Assembly (NCBI GenBank): GCA_001642005.1
Contig: LWCA01000012.1
Span: 27,159-91,158, forward strand
From: Intoshia linei
Lineage: Eukaryota > Orthonectida > Rhopaluridae
Reading direction: 5' to 3'
Length of the DNA stretch: 64,000 nucleotides
Below the pieces are notes generated by a model. The model did no database searches. It saw only the letters and a list, made by a program, of their open reading frames with translations, and was not told the DNA's origin. Below, piece after piece: positions 62,401 to 64,000 of this stretch. Both the position numbers and the translations under genes were made by a program. The stretch's first letter is position 1, and each line of letters begins with the position of its first letter.

Positions 62401-63880
62401 TCAATATGATTCAGTAATTTTATAAGTTAATTTGTTTGACTGTTATGTACTACGTACAAACAGCACCTAGCTCTGCCAAGGCACATTTTTATTTTAATCG
62501 AAATATTTGAAAAATAATGGTTGAAAATATATTAAAAATTATTTTACACCGAGAATGCGTAGATTTCTGCGGTTGAAATTTTGTAATATTTAAATAATAT
62601 AGATAAATATATAAAAACAATATTTATAATTTTAAAATCCGTATCAAAGTATATATTTTTTTAATTTCTTGAATTCGTTTGATTTTCAAAAAAAAGGACA
62701 ATTGGGCTTTTTCACCCGTAATATGTGAGTTTATGAGGTTAAAATTTTTTTTGTTAACACTCCAGAAGAAACTGTAATTGAAATGTGGACTTATAACATT
62801 CTAAAACTAGTAATTATTGAAATAAACGGTAACACACACAGACAAACAAATATTGCATAGCATATTATATAAGTAAGGATACTTACTAAGGATTCACGTC
62901 AGTAATGTATGTTTTACTATTCAATTTTAATATTTTATAAATTCTGACAAGAAAAAGGATCATTAATCATACTTTTTTATTTTTCAAATTCACTTGTTTC
63001 CAAACTTTTCAAAAAATATAACCAATTTATTTTAAAAAATTTAATTTAAAATTTAATGTTGAAAAATAGTCTGGTGGGATCTAATAAAACTATTTTCATT
63101 TCATATTTTCGCAAAAATTGTGTTAGTTTTTATTAATTATCAAATTATATTATGAACAATGTTGAGTGAATATTGATATAAATGTTTTCAATTTAGTGAA
63201 TCTTAATTTTCATATCAATATATAACAAATTTTCTGTAATTTAAATGAATAGGTATTATAAAACTGGTAAATATATCAAATTTTAATAATTAACGAGAAC
63301 TTTACATTTTGTATAAGTAATAAAATTAATGAAATTAAGTAAAAATCAGAGTAGAATATTACAAACTTGCAATTTCAAAATTGTTTTGCGGTAGATTTGA
63401 AAATTCTTTGCGGAACCCTTATCTTCCTCGGAATCCACTTTGGGAACCACTACTAAAATTATTAATCTTGTTAAATGTATTAAATTTGCTTTTTTTACGT
63501 TTTTTATAATTTTAATTTTTAACTCATACATGTATGTGATATCTTTCTATAGGATATAATATTCTCTGTGGACAAACAAAATGTGACAGTTTGGAAATTA
63601 CCAATTGTGAAAATGTTATGTCAAGTTAATGTAATTCTTAAATTAAAATTAACTGCATTATATACAATATATATATATGTATTTAATGTAAATAATTATT
63701 ATTATTTTATATAATAATCAAATTAACTTGTAGAATAATTATGAACAAGTATTTTCATTAAAATTTATTCCTCCGTCATATGATAAAAGATTAATAATAA
63801 TTGGTAAAGAATTGGTAGAATGGTGGGAATTTAATGAGGATTCAAGTTGTTTAAAACCACTGAAAACTCCAATATATGGG
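56481..63880 (+). CDS. EF-hand / HELP / WD40 protein, EMAP-like (partial, 3' end off right edge)
   Basis: Thirteen phase-consistent exons (56481-56541, 56583-56737, 56798-56974, 58030-58176, 58808-58905, 60372-60687, 60805-60877, 61160-61310, 61798-61947, 62117-62183, 62309-62413, 63553-63630, 63734-63880) give 575 residues so far. Two EF-hand loops are visible: D169-K-D-K-S-G with Lys at position 12, probably weak, and D205-K-E-D-N-G ... D216, canonical spacing. A Lys-rich linker follows. From about residue 386, KLKIEWIYGYSGK ... DIIVYNVASTVVIF ... QRHFRQHTSIV matches the HELP motif of EML/EMAP microtubule-binding proteins, then WD40 blades (CLALHSNQNTLASAQ, ILVWQI, VTVWKL). A cytoskeletal or axonemal role is inferred. 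The 1.47-kb intron 58906-60371 carries a transposon-type ORF remnant. Confidence 0.82.
57010..57381. mobile_element. 372-bp hAT-like MITE with CAGTGATTC / AAAACACTG ends
   Basis: The left end CAGTGATTCTTTACCGG and right end CGGTTAAAAAACACTG are imperfect inverted repeats; flanks ttctatac / ttatgtac match at 6 of 8 positions. It lies in an intron of the EF-hand/HELP gene. Confidence 0.75.
58598..58680 (-). repeat. REP2 core, inverted
   Basis: gttatgtactacgtataaac followed by agcacctagctctgccgagg; the complement of the REP2 core. Intronic. Confidence 0.65.
59345..59722 (+). pseudogene. Transposon-associated ORF remnant with a single in-frame TGA
   Basis: One frame of 126 codons from ATG 59345 to TAA 59720-59722, interrupted only by a TGA near 59471. 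It reads MAGILNGPQIRKLL early and HYLEYHLDFF ... SDEKGEQFHQ late. This pattern (ILNGPQIRKL, then HLDFF and D-E-x-GERFHQ) is a recurrent element-associated protein seen in many arthropod and other invertebrate genomes, as far as I recall. It lies, without introns, in intron 5 of the EF-hand/HELP gene, as an insertion would. No TIRs were identified. Apart from the TGA the ORF looks well preserved. Confidence 0.7.
61361..61410 (-). repeat. REP2 core, inverted, diverged
   Basis: actgttgtatacttggtac followed by catcttagctcttccaaggg; a diverged complement of the REP2 core. Intronic. Confidence 0.5.
62440..62490 (-). repeat. REP2 core, inverted
   Basis: gttatgtactacgtacaaac followed by agcacctagctctgccaagg; a close complement of the REP2 core. 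It abuts a REP1-related segment on its right. Confidence 0.65.
62500..62880 (-). repeat. REP1 interspersed repeat, inverted copy
   Basis: Includes atatattaaaaattatttt, ttttcaaaaaaaaggacaat, aactgtaattgaaatgtgg and an ACACACACAG run, ending gcatagcatattatataagt. It lies in an intron of the EF-hand/HELP gene. Confidence 0.7.
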
Positions 63881-64000
63881 GTATTTTGATTTATTATACA
63901 TTTTAGTAAAATTAATGTAATAATAAAAATATAAATATGTTTAATGTAATGTAATAATATAAGTAAAACGGTAAAATATATTTATGTTAATGGAAACCCA

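Noticed and set aside
1-64000. CRISPR arrays, tRNA, rRNA or bacterial operon features
   Set aside because: None seen; repeats are transposon-like or degenerate tandem arrays, and gene structure is eukaryotic.

Overview
The window looks like nuclear DNA of a ciliated animal. Genes are split into many exons with GT-AG introns, the sequence is strongly AT-rich, and there are animal-specific families: a DBX-type homeobox gene, a serpin, and centrosome/cilium proteins similar to CEP72, OFD1 and NME8. Many introns are only 34-41 bp, while others are 0.5-5 kb and filled with small transposons. Compact genes, tiny introns and AT richness would suit a small-genome ciliated invertebrate such as an orthonectid, but the species cannot be proven from sequence alone. 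Exon borders below were assigned by reading splice sites and checking codon phase; individual borders may be off by a base or two.

Layout, left to right: (1) 1-3635, minus strand, most of a CEP72-like centrosomal gene that runs off the left edge. (2) 3.6-9.2 kb, repeats plus a dead Ty3/gypsy pol fragment. (3) 9239-10897, plus strand, a short thioredoxin gene with an intact WCGAC site. (4) 12096-13238, minus strand, a single-exon secreted serpin. (5) 15412-19337, plus strand, an unrecognised Ser/Asn-rich acidic protein with 15-bp and 21-bp microexons. (6) about 20.1 kb, a MULE transposase remnant. (7) 21139-33554, plus strand, a 16-exon NME8/TXNDC3-type gene (thioredoxin plus three NDK domains). 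(8) 33608-38253, minus strand, eIF3 subunit e. (9) 39119-42857, plus strand, N-myristoyltransferase. (10) 42956-45072, minus strand, an OFD1-like LisH/coiled-coil gene. (11) 45.1-48.7 kb, intergenic with a long-TIR element. (12) 48745-49543, plus strand, a DBX-like homeobox gene. (13) 49628-56438, plus strand, a WD40 protein. (14) 56481 to the right edge, plus strand, an EF-hand/HELP/WD40 protein that may belong to the same gene as 13.

Several genes concern cilia and centrosomes (CEP72, OFD1, NME8, EMAP-like); eIF3e and NMT are housekeeping. Convergent pairs are tightly packed: 53 bp between NME8 and eIF3e stops, 98 bp between NMT and OFD1 stops. Long introns and intergenic stretches carry hAT-like MITEs with 8-bp target duplications, TA-flanked MITEs, two abundant unclassified interspersed repeats (here REP1 and REP2) and a candidate 1.4-kb terminal-inverted-repeat transposon with an unassigned ORF. 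No rRNA, tRNA or CRISPR array was recognised.
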